A DNA stretch of 64,000 nucleotides from GCA-2746605 sp963710615 (GCA_963710615.1 CAVQBF010000024.1:1-64000); one strand, 5' to 3'; positions 9,349-19,275 are shown, counted from the first letter of the stretch. Translations and numbers: made by a program. The notes: generated by a model from the sequence alone, not told the origin.

Positions 9349-11833
9349 TTACTCTTCGTTATTTTTCTTTTCAATAAATGTACTATCTACTTTTAGCTGT
9401 TTCTTTTTATTGAAGTAATTGACAATTAAATTAATTATACTTGTTAAAAATAGTGCCAAGAGAATGACAGTAACCAAAAAAGAAATATGTTGAGAAAAGA
9501 AGTATCAGTATAAATAAAACAATAGGAGTAATATAAGAATTGGCAATACTTCTAAGTGTAGAGTTATTCTTTTTTAATGATCCAAATACCTGTGTTACTT
9601 TTTCTTTTAGAAAATTAAACGGCTTTTCTAACTTTTTTCTGTTAAGATATATCAAAAAGATTACAAAAATTACCAGCAGCCATTTAATTAAGTTGTTAAT
9701 CCATATTTGAGTGTAAGCAACGCTAAATGATAACTCATCTTCAGGTTTGATTATACTTTTTGCAAAGCGGTATACTTGTCCACTTGTTGGGACTTCAATC
9801 TGAATGGGGAGAACACCTGTGGATGTTCCACTAACTGAGGGAGCCATTTCAGCAATATCATCCAGTCTTTGACCAAATTCTAGTTCAGCATTTACTTGAC
9901 TGCGCATCTGTTCTTCTTTTAGTTGGTTATTCCTGAAACTACTTGTTAGATCCTTTCCCTTATAAACTTTCTTTAGTCTGTCCATATCCTCTTTGCTTTC
10001 TATACGTCCTAATTCATTGTCCATCAAAGCTTCGCCATACTCTCTTCTAACATTTGTAAATACATTTATTCCTCTTATAATTTCTTCTTTTTCCAAAGTA
10101 CTGCTGAAGTATTTATAAGAATAATCATTAGGTAAATAAACGGACCAGACCAATTGACTTATCATTAAATCAACTGCAGGCAGACTTGATTCCTGTGAGC
10201 CGAAAATTGCAAATGGATCAACGGATATATTATATATTACTTCAACAGGGAAAGTATCAAGTCGGTTATTAACAGATCGTGAACGATTAAGCGGAACAAG
10301 TAATTTACCTTCACTGTTGAGCGAAGATTCTACTGGTTTATTACCTACAAAGACACTCCACACATCTGCATTTTCCGGTAGTGTTATTTCAAGAAATTGT
10401 TTTGAACTATTGCGAACTTGGTAAACAAGTCTATGAACAATTTTACCATCTTCGGTAAATATTGTTACAACACTAGCAGAATTTATTGTGGCAACAGGGA
10501 CTCCTATCTTTTCATGCTTCTTAATATCAAGATTCATATTAAAAGGATGTTTTAAATATTTATATCCAACAATTAGAGGTTTAGCTGATTTATTTACCAG
10601 TTGAGCCGGAAGTTTAGCAATTGAAATTTTCTCCAGTCCATTACTTTCAGTAACTAAAACCTCTGCGCTTGTATTTAGTGCAACTCCAATAAAACCAGTC
10701 TCTCTAACAGTATTGAGTGTTTTAAATCCGGTAAATATATTATTAAGTCCTTTTTCTGTCAGTGGTGTTTCTGCATTAACAATAACATTTACTTTTCCTT
10801 TTTTCCCATATGTGAATGGTATGATTATTATTTGCTGATCTTTTTCAATAATTTCTCTCCATTCACCAACACCCTCACCAGTAACAGATAGAACATTCAT
10901 ATTTTCAGGAATTGAAATTCTTACATCATCTATTTCGCTATGGAGTATATTATAATTGATATCTGATTGTATTTTCATAGCATCATCATCAATTGAAACT
11001 AAATGATAAACTTCGCTATAAAGTTTAGCAGGTAATTTTTCTGTTGCTGCTACTTTTTTTCTCCATCTTATACTTATAGCTGATTTCTGAGCAATTACTG
11101 CTGACAAAATCATTTTATTACCGGATAAATTTGTTTCAATTTGCTGAGCATCTGGTATTTCGAAATCAATTTCTCTTTTTTGAACTTCTAGTCGGAGTAA
11201 GGTAATGGGAGTCTGCTGAATTTGTAGATCAATTTTGTTAGGACCCTGTTCAAGTGAAGATTTAACTGAAAATGAAGCTGTTACTAAATATTCACCTGAT
11301 TTTGATAGAATAATATTATGGAATCCGTTTTCGCCAACAACAAGAGCTGGTTTATTATTTACTTTTATATCCGATATCGCAATTGACTGTTTTAATACGG
11401 GAATCTTTAAATAAGTATCATTTTTTAAAACGTGGACAGTAAATGAAGCTGTAAAATCTGTATTGTTATTATTCATTTTTCCAGAATAAATAGCTTTAGT
11501 AATCAAATAATTAAATGGCGGATCAATTCCGTCTGGACTCGGCGGTTTCATCTGATTAATAAGATTATTAAAATCATTTCGTTTCATTACTACATCACCA
11601 TTTTTTAAAGTATGTTGGGGCGATGTAGTGATACCGGTTTGTGCTAGAAGTTTTTGATAAGTCTCTAGTGAAATAACAATTTCATCTTCATCAAGATTAA
11701 TTAATTTTTTAAACTCATCCCAGGGAATTGAAAGTTCACCATTGTTTGTTTTTTCTTGAGAAAAGTTTTTTGTTGGAATAAGTAGAAGAGTAAAAAGGGA
11801 AATAATAAGGACGCCTAACGTAGAAGTTTTCAT
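9349..11833 (-). CDS. Large exported envelope protein of unknown function, one frameshift near the C-terminus
   Basis: About 827 residues when one indel is corrected. ATG at 11833 is preferred over an upstream start because GGAG lies just ahead and a signal peptide follows directly (MKTSTLGVLIISLFTLLLIP). The N-terminal region has two related motifs, WDEFKKLINLDEDEIVI and VVMKRNDFNNLINQM. A long beta-rich region follows, then a charged stretch (~650-690), a membrane helix (WLLVIFVIFLIYLNRKK) and a second helix near the end. The stop at 9431 follows an A6 run on the plus strand (9476-9481); removing one base continues the second helix and a lysine-rich tail to 9349, just ahead of a terminator. 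I do not recognise the family. Topology suggests a periplasmic beta-sandwich domain anchored by C-terminal helices. Confidence 0.7.
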
Positions 11834-12031
11834 AATACATTCTCCAAAAGTTGTTTTTTTGTAATAAAACTTTTGGTTATACATTTCTAAAAGAATTTAT
11901 ATTGTGATCTATCTCACAGAAATCACGAATTTCAAAAACAATTGTTTTTTGATTTGAAAAGCAGTGTTAGACTAAAAAATCGATGGAATACAGTAAATTA
12001 CTGAGAGAATTATTGTGTAAATAAAAAATAA

Positions 12032-13255
12032 TTATTTTTCTGAAATGTTAACTTCACCACATCTAGGACATTTAACAGAATTACTCTCAAAAGTCGGGGG
12101 GACTTTGATTGTTACTCCACATTTGCAATTATAAAAATTGTAACCATTTACACCCATTACAATATTGCCAAGCTTACGTTGCTCTTCTTTTTTTGTCAGA
12201 TGAGGGGTTGGAATCATATCTCCAAGAATTGGAATGTCTTTTACTGTTTTGAGCCCTGAGGGGGGAATTATTTTTTCAGAATTATTTTTAGTTTTATTGT
12301 AAGCAGTTTGATAATCAGCAAAGTCAACACCATGCATCATACCACGCAGAATTTTGATTCTTTCAGTTATTGGTGGGTGAGTAGATGATAAATTTGAAAG
12401 CTGCATTCCGGTTTTCTTTAATGGATTGACGATGTACATCCCAGCAGTAGCTTTATTAGCAGATTTTAGATCGAATCTATTTTGCGATAATTTCTCTAAT
12501 GCTGAAGCTAATCCTTCTGGATATCGTGTTAGTCTTACTCCGTTGGCATCGGCTAAGTATTCACGTTTCCTTGAAATAGCAAAATATAAGAATCTTGCCA
12601 ATATTGGAGCTAGAATTGCTAAAATTAATGATAACACCATAATAACGAGTTGTGCATTTCCTCCCCCAGATGATTTATTGTTATAACGATTAAGGGAAGA
12701 TCCACCTAGTCCAAACCAATGACCCCTCAGCGAGATTTCGGCAATTATTACTATTGCTCCGAGCATTATTCCAGCAAAGGTCATAAACAAAACATCTCGA
12801 TTTACAATGTGAGAAATTTCATGTGCAATTACACCCTGCAACTCATCTCTATTCAACTGACTCAATAAACCTGCAGTTACTGCCACCACACTATCTTCCG
12901 GTTTTCTGCCTGCAGCGAAAGCATTTGGTGCTTGTTCATTTACAATATAAATCTTCGGCATTTTCGGGAGGTTTGCCGCAATAGTCATTTCCTCGACAAT
13001 GTTGAATAACTGAGGATGAACATCTTTTGTGACTTCTTTTGCATTACTTAATGATAAGATAATTTTACTGCCGGCAAAATAACTTATTAGGGAAAGCACA
13101 CTCCAGATTATAAGTGCAAGAAATATTCCAAATGGTCCACCTTCTTGTCCTAAAAATGTAGCTCCAACAAAATAACCTAATAGAATTAAAATAATTCCCA
13201 TTCCGAAGAAAAGAAAAATTGATCTTCTTCTATTTGCCTGAATCAATTCCCACAT
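12032..13255 (-). CDS. M48 family (HtpX-like) membrane zinc metalloprotease with C-terminal zinc ribbon
   Basis: 407 residues. Two N-terminal membrane helices (~15-65) are followed by the protease domain with zinc motif HEISH near 144-148 and two further helices, as in HtpX. The active-site lead-in NEQAPNAFAAGR is typical. An additional C-terminal module carries CKC and CPRCGE, a probable zinc ribbon not found in standard HtpX. It lies directly downstream of a LemA gene; LemA plus M48 protease is a recurrent pair. By family knowledge it degrades damaged membrane proteins; the ribbon's job is unknown. Confidence 0.85.
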   Translation of the reverse strand: MWELIQANRRRSIFLFFGMGIILILLGYFVGATFLGQEGGPFGIFLALIIWSVLSLISYFAGSKIILSLSNAKEVTKDVHPQLFNIVEEMTIAANLPKMPKIYIVNEQAPNAFAAGRKPEDSVVAVTAGLLSQLNRDELQGVIAHEISHIVNRDVLFMTFAGIMLGAIVIIAEISLRGHWFGLGGSSLNRYNNKSSGGGNAQLVIMVLSLILAILAPILARFLYFAISRKREYLADANGVRLTRYPEGLASALEKLSQNRFDLKSANKATAGMYIVNPLKKTGMQLSNLSSTHPPITERIKILRGMMHGVDFADYQTAYNKTKNNSEKIIPPSGLKTVKDIPILGDMIPTPHLTKKEEQRKLGNIVMGVNGYNFYNCKCGVTIKVPPTFESNSVKCPRCGEVNISEK

Positions 13256-13290
13256 AAAAAACCATTTAAAGTGAAAAGTTAAAAAAGCAC

Positions 13291-13353
13291 AGTCATTCTG
13301 AACGAAGTGAAGAATCTAATAAACTAAGATTTATCGGTTTGTTCAATATGACT
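13291..13353. repeat. Palindromic intergenic repeat
   Basis: AGTCATTCTGAAC at the left end pairs with GTTCAATATGACT at the right end, and AGAATCT pairs with AGATT in the middle. It is the shortest clean member of the dispersed family also seen near 14.1-14.7, 51.8, 52.9, 58.1 and 60.1-60.5 kb. It sits between the M48 protease and lemA genes. Confidence 0.7.
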
Positions 13354-13360
13354 AAAATAA

Positions 13361-13915
13361 TTAGAACTTGACTTTTGGAACCTCTCGTTCTGCTTCTACT
13401 TCAATTTCAAAAAACTCTTCTTTAATAAAATTGAACATTCCGGCTAAAATATTTGAAGGGAACATTTCAATCTTATTGTTATAAAAAAGAACTTGGTCAT
13501 TATAACTTTGTCGAGCAAATGAAATTTTATTTTCAGTTGAAGTTAACTCCTCTTGTAAAGAGAGAAAGTTTTGATTTGCTTTTAAGTCAGGATAATTTTC
13601 CACAACCAAATTAAATTTTTGTAATGCACCACTTAATTCAGACTCAGCTTTAGATTTATCTGCGACAGACGAAGCATCAACAGCAGCACTCCTAGCTTTA
13701 GTTATATTCTCTAGAGTGTCTCGCTCATGAGTCATATAACCTTTTACAGTTTCAATTAAATTTGGTATTAAATCATGACGACGTTTTAATTGAACATCAA
13801 TCTGCGACCAAGCATTTTTTACTTGATTACGCAACCTTACTAAGGCATTGTAAATTTGAACAGCATATGCTGCAACAACAATAACTACAATTACAAAAAT
13901 TAAAAATGCACTCAT
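13361..13915 (-). CDS. lemA: LemA family protein
   Basis: 184 residues, the normal family length. A short N-terminal membrane helix (FLIFVIVVIVVAAYAV) is followed by a long helical domain with the LemA signature NQVKNAWSQIDVQLKRRHDLIPNL and YPDLKANQNF. It has a short cytoplasmic or periplasmic tail ending in EVPKVKF. Its biochemical role is not established; pairing with an M48 protease suggests a membrane quality-control function. Same strand as the protease, with one palindromic repeat between them. Confidence 0.9.
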   Translation of the reverse strand: MSAFLIFVIVVIVVAAYAVQIYNALVRLRNQVKNAWSQIDVQLKRRHDLIPNLIETVKGYMTHERDTLENITKARSAAVDASSVADKSKAESELSGALQKFNLVVENYPDLKANQNFLSLQEELTSTENKISFARQSYNDQVLFYNNKIEMFPSNILAGMFNFIKEEFFEIEVEAEREVPKVKF

Positions 13916-14084
13916 TTATCCTCCGGTTTAAAAATTGCCAAAATTAAAAATACCTGTAATTCCGAATTTATTTCGGAATCTGAATTCTCGAAATAGTCCT
14001 AAAAATAAATGCTGAAATAAGCATGCCTGCCAGCAGACTGGTTCAGTAAGAATTATTTATAAAAATCAGTTCTTATCATTTGAA

Positions 14085-14125
14085 ATTGTCATGCTGAGCC
14101 AAGTTCTTTTTGACGAAGCATCTAA
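14085..14125. repeat. Half-element of the palindromic repeat family
   Basis: GTCATGCTGAGCCAAGTT...GACGAAGCATCT resembles the left arm of the palindromic repeats. It lies just downstream of the GIY-YIG gene. Confidence 0.5.
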
Positions 14126-14134
14126 TAGCCAACT

Positions 14135-14422
14135 TTAATCCCAATCCTCACTCAAATCTTTCCAAGATGGATTTTCTTTCTCAATCAAATCAATTTTCTT
14201 TTTTCTCAACCAACCCTTTATTTGTTTCTCTCTTAAGATTGCTGTGCGAACTTCATCTGTAATCTCAAAGTAAACAAGTTTATTCAATTTATATCTTGAT
14301 GCAAATCCTTTAATAATTTTATTTTTATGCTCGTATATTCTTCTCGCAAGATTATTAGTCATCCCTGTGTATAAAGTTTTTGAATGATTGGTGAGAATAT
14401 AAACATAATATTGTTTTTTCAT
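14135..14422 (-). CDS. Small GIY-YIG domain endonuclease-like protein
   Basis: 95 residues starting at the ATG at 14422 (MKKQYYVYILTN). The frame is open further upstream, but that part encodes repeat sequence, so I reject it. GIY-YIG features: YVYIL near the start, TLYTGMTNNLARRIYEHK, and the family ending GWLRKKKIDLIEKENPSWKDL. Such stand-alone domains are common in Bacteroidota relatives and have no agreed function. The gene is boxed in by palindromic repeats on both sides, which suggests that nuclease and repeats travel or act together. Confidence 0.85.
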   Translation of the reverse strand: MKKQYYVYILTNHSKTLYTGMTNNLARRIYEHKNKIIKGFASRYKLNKLVYFEITDEVRTAILREKQIKGWLRKKKIDLIEKENPSWKDLSEDWD

Positions 14423-14434
14423 ATTTAGTTTTTT

Positions 14435-14522
14435 AGATTCTTCACTTCCGTTCAGAATGACTTGTTCTTTTATTTTTGTCATACTGAGCAGAGCGAAGTA
14501 TCTTTCTTTAGATTCTTCGATT
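14435..14522. repeat. Two inverted copies of the intergenic repeat unit
   Basis: AGATTCTTCACTTCCGTTCAG on the left is the reverse complement of the unit; 16 bases later GTCATACTGAGCAGAG with GCGAAGTATCT is a forward copy. They form a head-to-head pair directly upstream of the GIY-YIG start. Confidence 0.65.
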
Positions 14523-14549
14523 AAAACCATTCTCAGAATTACGATTCTT

Positions 14550-14674
14550 TTGTAATGCTGAATCGCCTATTTTGCGATGAAGCATCTATGGACAATCTGA
14601 TTTAAAATATTATAATTACAAAAAAAGGCTCAAAGATTCTTCTTCAGATAAAAAACATCTGAATCAGAATGACA
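14550..14674. repeat. Palindromic intergenic repeat
   Basis: A forward unit (AATGCTGAATCGCC...GATGAAGCATCT) faces a reverse unit (AGATTCTTCTTCAGA...CAGAATGACA). The element fills most of the gap between the GIY-YIG and zinc-ribbon genes. Confidence 0.6.
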
Positions 14675-14712
14675 AACAATAATTATCTTTTGACTCAAAA
14701 CTCCTAAACTCC

Positions 14713-15120
14713 TTAATTCTCCTCCCTAACTTCTATTTTCTTCTTATACATATCCTCAAGAACTTTAATAATTTTATTACTCTTATTAACCGATCCTTCC
14801 TTTATAACTTCCAAAATTTCACCTTTATCAAACCATAATCCATGCCCATTTTTACATTCATCAAGCACAATATCCTTGTCATCACTAACTAAGGTTTTAT
14901 CCATCTTCTTGTTACAAATTGGGCATTTTATTTTTTTCTCTCTGCTTTTGGTATTTTTTGAGAAAGAATTCAATAACTCAGTTTTATCTGAAGAATCTTC
15001 AAGAAATAATTCAAGTTCACCCGAATCGAGCCAAATGCCTTCACAATTTGGACAGAAGTCGGTTTCAACTTCTTCAAATTCTAGTATAATCATTGGATTG
15101 CTGCAGCTTGGACAAAACAT
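14713..15120 (-). CDS. TFIIB-type zinc ribbon protein (two zinc fingers)
   Basis: 135 residues with two copies of the zf-TFIIB module: CPSC...FCPNCEGIWLDSGEL at ~3-35 and CPICNKKMDKTL...CKNGHGLWFDKGEI at ~65-103. The second lacks the fourth cysteine in the usual position and has CKNGH instead. A charged helix follows. The family is widespread but functionally uncharacterised. Divergently oriented from lipA with a 118-base gap. Confidence 0.85.
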   Translation of the reverse strand: MFCPSCSNPMIILEFEEVETDFCPNCEGIWLDSGELELFLEDSSDKTELLNSFSKNTKSREKKIKCPICNKKMDKTLVSDDKDIVLDECKNGHGLWFDKGEILEVIKEGSVNKSNKIIKVLEDMYKKKIEVREEN

Positions 15121-15238
15121 TGAATTTCCAAATCTAAGTTATGTGCAAATATAATAAATTAGTGTAAGGATTTGTCATTATCATACCTATATTTTTTTTG
15201 GTATTTTTATTATTCAAAAATTTAAGAAAGTAGATTAA

Positions 15239-16135
15239 ATGAAATTAAATAAACATCAAAGAGAATATAGAGATACTGTTGAGAAAGAGAAAGAAGATTT
15301 AGGCAGAAGACCTGATTGGTTAAAAGTCCGATTGCCATCCGGTGATAATTACCGTGAAGTCCTTTCAATGATGCGTAAATCAAAACTAAATACTGTCTGC
15401 GAAGAAGCTAAATGCCCAAACCTTGCCGAGTGCTGGAATAACCGAACAGCCACTTATATGATTTTGGGAGATACGTGCACAAGAACATGCGGATTTTGCG
15501 ATGTTAAAACCGGTAGACCTACTTTTGTTGACTGGGATGAACCGAATAGAGTTGCACAATCTGTGGTTGATTTAGGATTAAAACATGTTGTAATTACCTC
15601 TGTAAATAGAGATGAATTGAAAGATGGAGGAGCAGCCATTTTCGCCAAAACAATTGAGCTGATTAGAGAAAAAGTTCCGAGCTGTACGATTGAAATACTC
15701 ATTCCAGATTTTCAGGGTGACGAAGAAGCTTTTGAAATAATAATGAAAAATCCACCTGATATTTTGAATCATAATTTAGAAACTGTTCCTCGGCTTTATC
15801 ATGCAGTCAGACCACAAGCAAATTATCAAAGAAGTCTTGATTTAATTAATTGGTTTCACCAAAAAGGATTAAAAACTAAAAGTGGAATTATGGTTGGAAT
15901 TGGTGAAGAGACTGAAGAGGTTTTGGAATTAATGCAAGATCTTAAAAACCATAATTGCGACATTATGACTATCGGACAATATCTACAACCCACAAAAACT
16001 CACTTGCCAGTTGACAGATATGTAACACTGGAAGAATTTGCAATGTATAAAGAAAATGGGGCAAAATTAGGATTCAAAGCGGTTGAATCTGGACCTCTAG
16101 TTAGAAGTTCTTATCATGCAGAGAAGCATGTTTAG
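15239..16135 (+). CDS. lipA: Lipoyl synthase
   Basis: 298 residues, full length. Radical SAM enzyme that inserts sulfur into octanoyl groups on E2 and H proteins. Both iron-sulfur clusters are visible: the auxiliary-cluster motif CEEAKCPNLAEC (~55-66) and the radical SAM motif CTRTCGFC (~80-87), plus the C-terminal serine ligand region GPLVRSSYHA. No lipB neighbour is present. It is followed by a 220-base gap and then the oxidoreductase operon. Confidence 0.97.
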   Translation: MKLNKHQREYRDTVEKEKEDLGRRPDWLKVRLPSGDNYREVLSMMRKSKLNTVCEEAKCPNLAECWNNRTATYMILGDTCTRTCGFCDVKTGRPTFVDWDEPNRVAQSVVDLGLKHVVITSVNRDELKDGGAAIFAKTIELIREKVPSCTIEILIPDFQGDEEAFEIIMKNPPDILNHNLETVPRLYHAVRPQANYQRSLDLINWFHQKGLKTKSGIMVGIGEETEEVLELMQDLKNHNCDIMTIGQYLQPTKTHLPVDRYVTLEEFAMYKENGAKLGFKAVESGPLVRSSYHAEKHV

Positions 16136-16355
16136 AATTTAATCCGACTTTTTCTTGTGATTCATTTCTCAAGATGTCTTTTATTTTCTCAAAATTGGTA
16201 AGCAGAAATAATTCCGCACAAGGTAAGACCCGCAGTCTTATTTAAAAGATTGCCTCTATTTAACTTAAACGTACTTTTTAATTTCGAATAATTCCTAACA
16301 TTTTTGGCATAGAACTTATATATTCTATTTCATAAGAAGAAAAATTGGAGTAATT

Positions 16356-16643
16356 ATGGCAAAAGTTAAAGGTGATATCATTATTGATATCGAAAAATGC
16401 AAAGGTTGCGAACTCTGCATTGAGGCTTGTTCTCAAGGAAGCCTTGAAAGATCCCGCCAAGTTAATAATAAAGGTTACCTCTATATCGTTAAAGTTCAGG
16501 ATAATTGTACTGGATGTACAAATTGTGCGCTCGTTTGTCCTGAAGGTGGAATTACTGTATATAGAAAAACAGTTGATGGTAAGAAACAGGTTGCAAAAAT
16601 AGAAAATGTTTCTCAAGATATGAATATTGAGGTGAACGAATGA
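16356..16643 (+). CDS. korD: 2-oxoacid:ferredoxin oxidoreductase, ferredoxin-like (delta) subunit
   Basis: 95 residues with two 4Fe-4S binding motifs, CKGCELCIEAC and CTGCTNCALVCPEG. It shuttles electrons from the thiamine-diphosphate subunit to external ferredoxin. The stop overlaps the next start by four bases (ATGA), so translation is coupled. The kor name is chosen from subunit order (ferredoxin, alpha, beta, gamma); a branched-chain (vor) specificity cannot be excluded from sequence alone. Confidence 0.85.
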   Translation: MAKVKGDIIIDIEKCKGCELCIEACSQGSLERSRQVNNKGYLYIVKVQDNCTGCTNCALVCPEGGITVYRKTVDGKKQVAKIENVSQDMNIEVNE

Positions 16644-17711
16644 AAGAACTTAAATTAATGAAAGGCAATGAAGCATTAGCAGAAGCTGCAATTAGAGCCG
16701 GTTGCGATGCATATTTTGGTTATCCGATAACTCCACAATCAGAAGTTTTGGAATACTTAAGCAGAGAAGCAGAGAAGAGAACCGGAATGGTTATTCTTCA
16801 AGCAGAAAGTGAAATTGCTTCAATTAATATGGTTTATGGCGCTGCAGGGACGGGTAAGAAAATTATGACTTCTTCCTCTTCGCCGGGAATTAGTCTTATG
16901 CAGGAAGGAATTTCTTATATAGCATGTGCTGAGCTGCCATGTCTGCTGGTTAATGTAAACAGAGGCGGACCGGGATTAGGAACAATTCAACCTGGACAAG
17001 GTGATTATTTCCAATCAGTAAAAGGTGGTGGACATGGAGATTACAGATTGATTGTACTTGCTCCGGCAACAGTTCAAGAAATGGCAGATTTTGTTAAAGA
17101 AGGTTTTGAACTAGCATTTAAATATCGTAATCCGGTTTTAATACTCACAGATGGTGCTCTTGGTCAAATGATGGAAAAAGTTGAACTATTTCCACAACAA
17201 GAACGGAAATTTGAAGAATTAGATTGGGCAATAACTGGTAAACCAAAAAGCAGAAATAAAAATGCAATAACATCTCTTCATTTGAAAGCCGAACAAATGG
17301 AGGAAGTTAATATTCATCTTCAAAAGAAGTACAGAGAAATTGAAAAAAACGAAATTAGATATGAAGCAATAAATTGCGATGATGCGGATTTCATTATTAC
17401 GGCCTACGGACTTGTTGCTAGAATTTGTACAAAAGCAGCTCAACTTGCTCGCGAAAAAGGTATCAAGGTTGGGATTTTAAGACCAATTTCTCTTTTCCCA
17501 TTCCCTTATGAGGTAATAGGAAATTATGCAAGTAAAGTTAGGGGAATTTTAGATGTTGAAATGAATGCCGGACAAATGGTTGAAGATGTACGACTTAGCA
17601 GTAAATGGAAAAATTCCGGTTGAATTTTATGGAAGAATGGGTGGCGTTGTGCCTGATCCTGAAGAAATTCTAAAAGTATTAGAAGAAAAATTAGTAGGAG
17701 TTGCCGTATGA
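16640..17711 (+). CDS. korA: 2-oxoacid:ferredoxin oxidoreductase, alpha subunit (one frameshift)
   Basis: About 356 residues once one extra base is removed. The pyrimidine-domain opening GNEALAEAAIRAGCDAYFGY and the YPITPQSE motif identify the alpha subunit. An extra A at 17597 turns the conserved VEDVRLAVNGK into a wrong frame and creates a stop at 17623. Reading on in the corrected frame gives IPVEFYGRMGGVVPDPEEIL and ends at 17711, overlapping the beta-subunit start by ATGA. The intact overlap argues that the shift is a sequence error. Confidence 0.85.
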
Positions 17712-18532
17712 ATGAAAAAGCATTAATAGATGATGAACATTACGAACACTCTTTAAGAGCAGAACATACTGAAATTATTGAACCTGAAAATATAGTTTAT
17801 GAAAAACCGGGGACCTTACTTGATGTTGATATGCATTACTGTCCCGGTTGTGGTCATGGGGTAGTTCACAGACTTATTGCAGAAGTTATTGATGAAATGG
17901 GAATTCAATCTGAAACAATTGGTGTTGCTCCGGTTGGCTGCTCTGTTCTAGCATACAATTATTTAAATATTGATATGTCGGAAGCTGCCCATGGTCGTGC
18001 TTCAGCTGCTGCTACAGGAATTAAAAGAGTACTTCCTGAGAAATATGTCTTTTCATATCAAGGGGATGGTGATCTTGCTGCTATTGGAACAGGTGAAACA
18101 ATTCACACTTGTAATAGAGGTGAAAACATTTTGTTCATCTTTATCAACAATGGAATTTATGGAATGACTGGTGGGCAAATGGCACCAACTACTTTGGAGG
18201 GAATGAAATCAACAACATCTCCATTTGGTAGAGATATTTCCACAATGGGTTCCCCGTTAAAAATTACTGAATTGGTAGCTCAACTTCCCGGGACACAATA
18301 TGTAACCAGACAATCGGTTCACAAACCAGGGAATGTAAGGAAAGCTAAGAAGGCGATTCAAAAGGGATTTGAACTTCAAAAAGAAGGTGGGGGAACTTGT
18401 TTTGTAGAAATAGTTTCAAATTGTCCATCAAACTGGAAAATGACTCCGATTGAATCAAATCATTGGCTTGAAGAAAATATGATTCCGTTCTATCCGCTTG
18501 GAGACATTAAAACACCAGAGAGGAGGAAATAA
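17708..18532 (+). CDS. korB: 2-oxoacid:ferredoxin oxidoreductase, beta subunit (thiamine diphosphate binding)
   Basis: 274 residues. Thiamine diphosphate motif GDGDLAAIGTGE with NNGIYGMTGGQ about 25 residues later, and cysteine motifs HYCPGCGHG (~40) and FVEIVSNCPSNW (~235) as in 2-oxoglutarate/pyruvate-type enzymes. It carries out oxidative decarboxylation of the 2-oxoacid. Overlaps the alpha gene by four bases; the gamma gene follows two bases later, with AGGAGG ahead of it. Confidence 0.92.
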   Translation: MNEKALIDDEHYEHSLRAEHTEIIEPENIVYEKPGTLLDVDMHYCPGCGHGVVHRLIAEVIDEMGIQSETIGVAPVGCSVLAYNYLNIDMSEAAHGRASAAATGIKRVLPEKYVFSYQGDGDLAAIGTGETIHTCNRGENILFIFINNGIYGMTGGQMAPTTLEGMKSTTSPFGRDISTMGSPLKITELVAQLPGTQYVTRQSVHKPGNVRKAKKAIQKGFELQKEGGGTCFVEIVSNCPSNWKMTPIESNHWLEENMIPFYPLGDIKTPERRK

Positions 18533-18534
18533 TT

Positions 18535-19089
18535 ATGACTGAAGAAATTGTAATCGCAGGTTTTGGCGGCCAAGGTGTTTTATCAATGGGAATGATCCTT
18601 TGCTATTCTGGAATGATTGAGAAGAAAGAAGTTAGCTGGATGCCTTCATATGGACCAGAAATGCGCGGTGGAACTGCAAATTGTATTGCTATTGTCAGTG
18701 ACACAAAAATAAGTTCGCCAATAATTTCAAAATTTGATACAGTTATAGCACTTAACCAACCTTCTGTTGATAAATTTGAAAAAGCAGTAAAACCCGGCGG
18801 ATTTTTACTATATGAAGCAAACAATGTTATTCATCCACCAACAAGAACTGACATAGAAATTATTGGAATCGATGCGACAAAAGAAGCTGCTAAAATGAAA
18901 AACACAAAGATAATGAATATGATTATGCTTGGAGGATTTTTGAAGAAAAAACCAATTCTGGAAATGAATAATATTCTTGAAGGTTTAAAACAAGTACTTC
19001 CGGAAAGATATCATCATTTAATTCCTCTTAATGAAGAAGCGCTTAAACGAGGAATGGAAATGGTTGAAGAAGCTACTGTTGAATCATAA
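18535..19089 (+). CDS. korC: 2-oxoacid:ferredoxin oxidoreductase, gamma subunit
   Basis: 184 residues with the gamma-domain signature GFGGQGVLSMGMIL near the N-terminus and the conserved SYGPEMRGGTANC. It completes the four-subunit enzyme and probably takes part in CoA binding and subunit assembly. Last gene of the operon; a strong terminator follows after about 20 bases. Confidence 0.92.
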   Translation: MTEEIVIAGFGGQGVLSMGMILCYSGMIEKKEVSWMPSYGPEMRGGTANCIAIVSDTKISSPIISKFDTVIALNQPSVDKFEKAVKPGGFLLYEANNVIHPPTRTDIEIIGIDATKEAAKMKNTKIMNMIMLGGFLKKKPILEMNNILEGLKQVLPERYHHLIPLNEEALKRGMEMVEEATVES

Positions 19090-19105
19090 AGTTGGTTAGT
19101 TAACG

Positions 19106-19140
19106 AAAAACCCGCGCAATTAATTTGTGCGGGTTTTTTT
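19106..19140 (+). terminator. Rho-independent terminator of the oxidoreductase operon
   Basis: Stem CCCGCGCAA (19111-19119) / TTGTGCGGG (19125-19133), with one G-T pair and a short loop, followed by seven T residues. Confidence 0.9.
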
Positions 19141-19239
19141 ATGTTTTATTGAATTGAAAAACTGAATTGATAATAGTATCTTTAATTATAGATTTATAGT
19201 GATTGAAAGATTAAATTCTTGTAAAAAATTACTTTGTTG

Positions 19240-19275
19240 TTCCCAATTTTGTTTATTGGGAATTCTGGATTTTTT
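19240..19275 (+). other. Hairpin in the leader of the exported-protein locus
   Basis: TTCCCAAT / ATTGGGAA is a perfect 8-base stem with a 7-base loop (19240-19262). A T run follows only after several bases. It lies between the oxidoreductase terminator and the gene at 19335, and could be a second weak terminator or a leader structure. Confidence 0.4.

Noticed and set aside
12426..12686. Plus-strand frame opposite the M48 protease gene
   Set aside because: Shadow of a clearly coding minus-strand gene with conserved motifs.
14423..14530. Longer N-terminus for the GIY-YIG protein
   Set aside because: The added 36 residues are encoded by the palindromic repeat itself and have no counterpart in the family.
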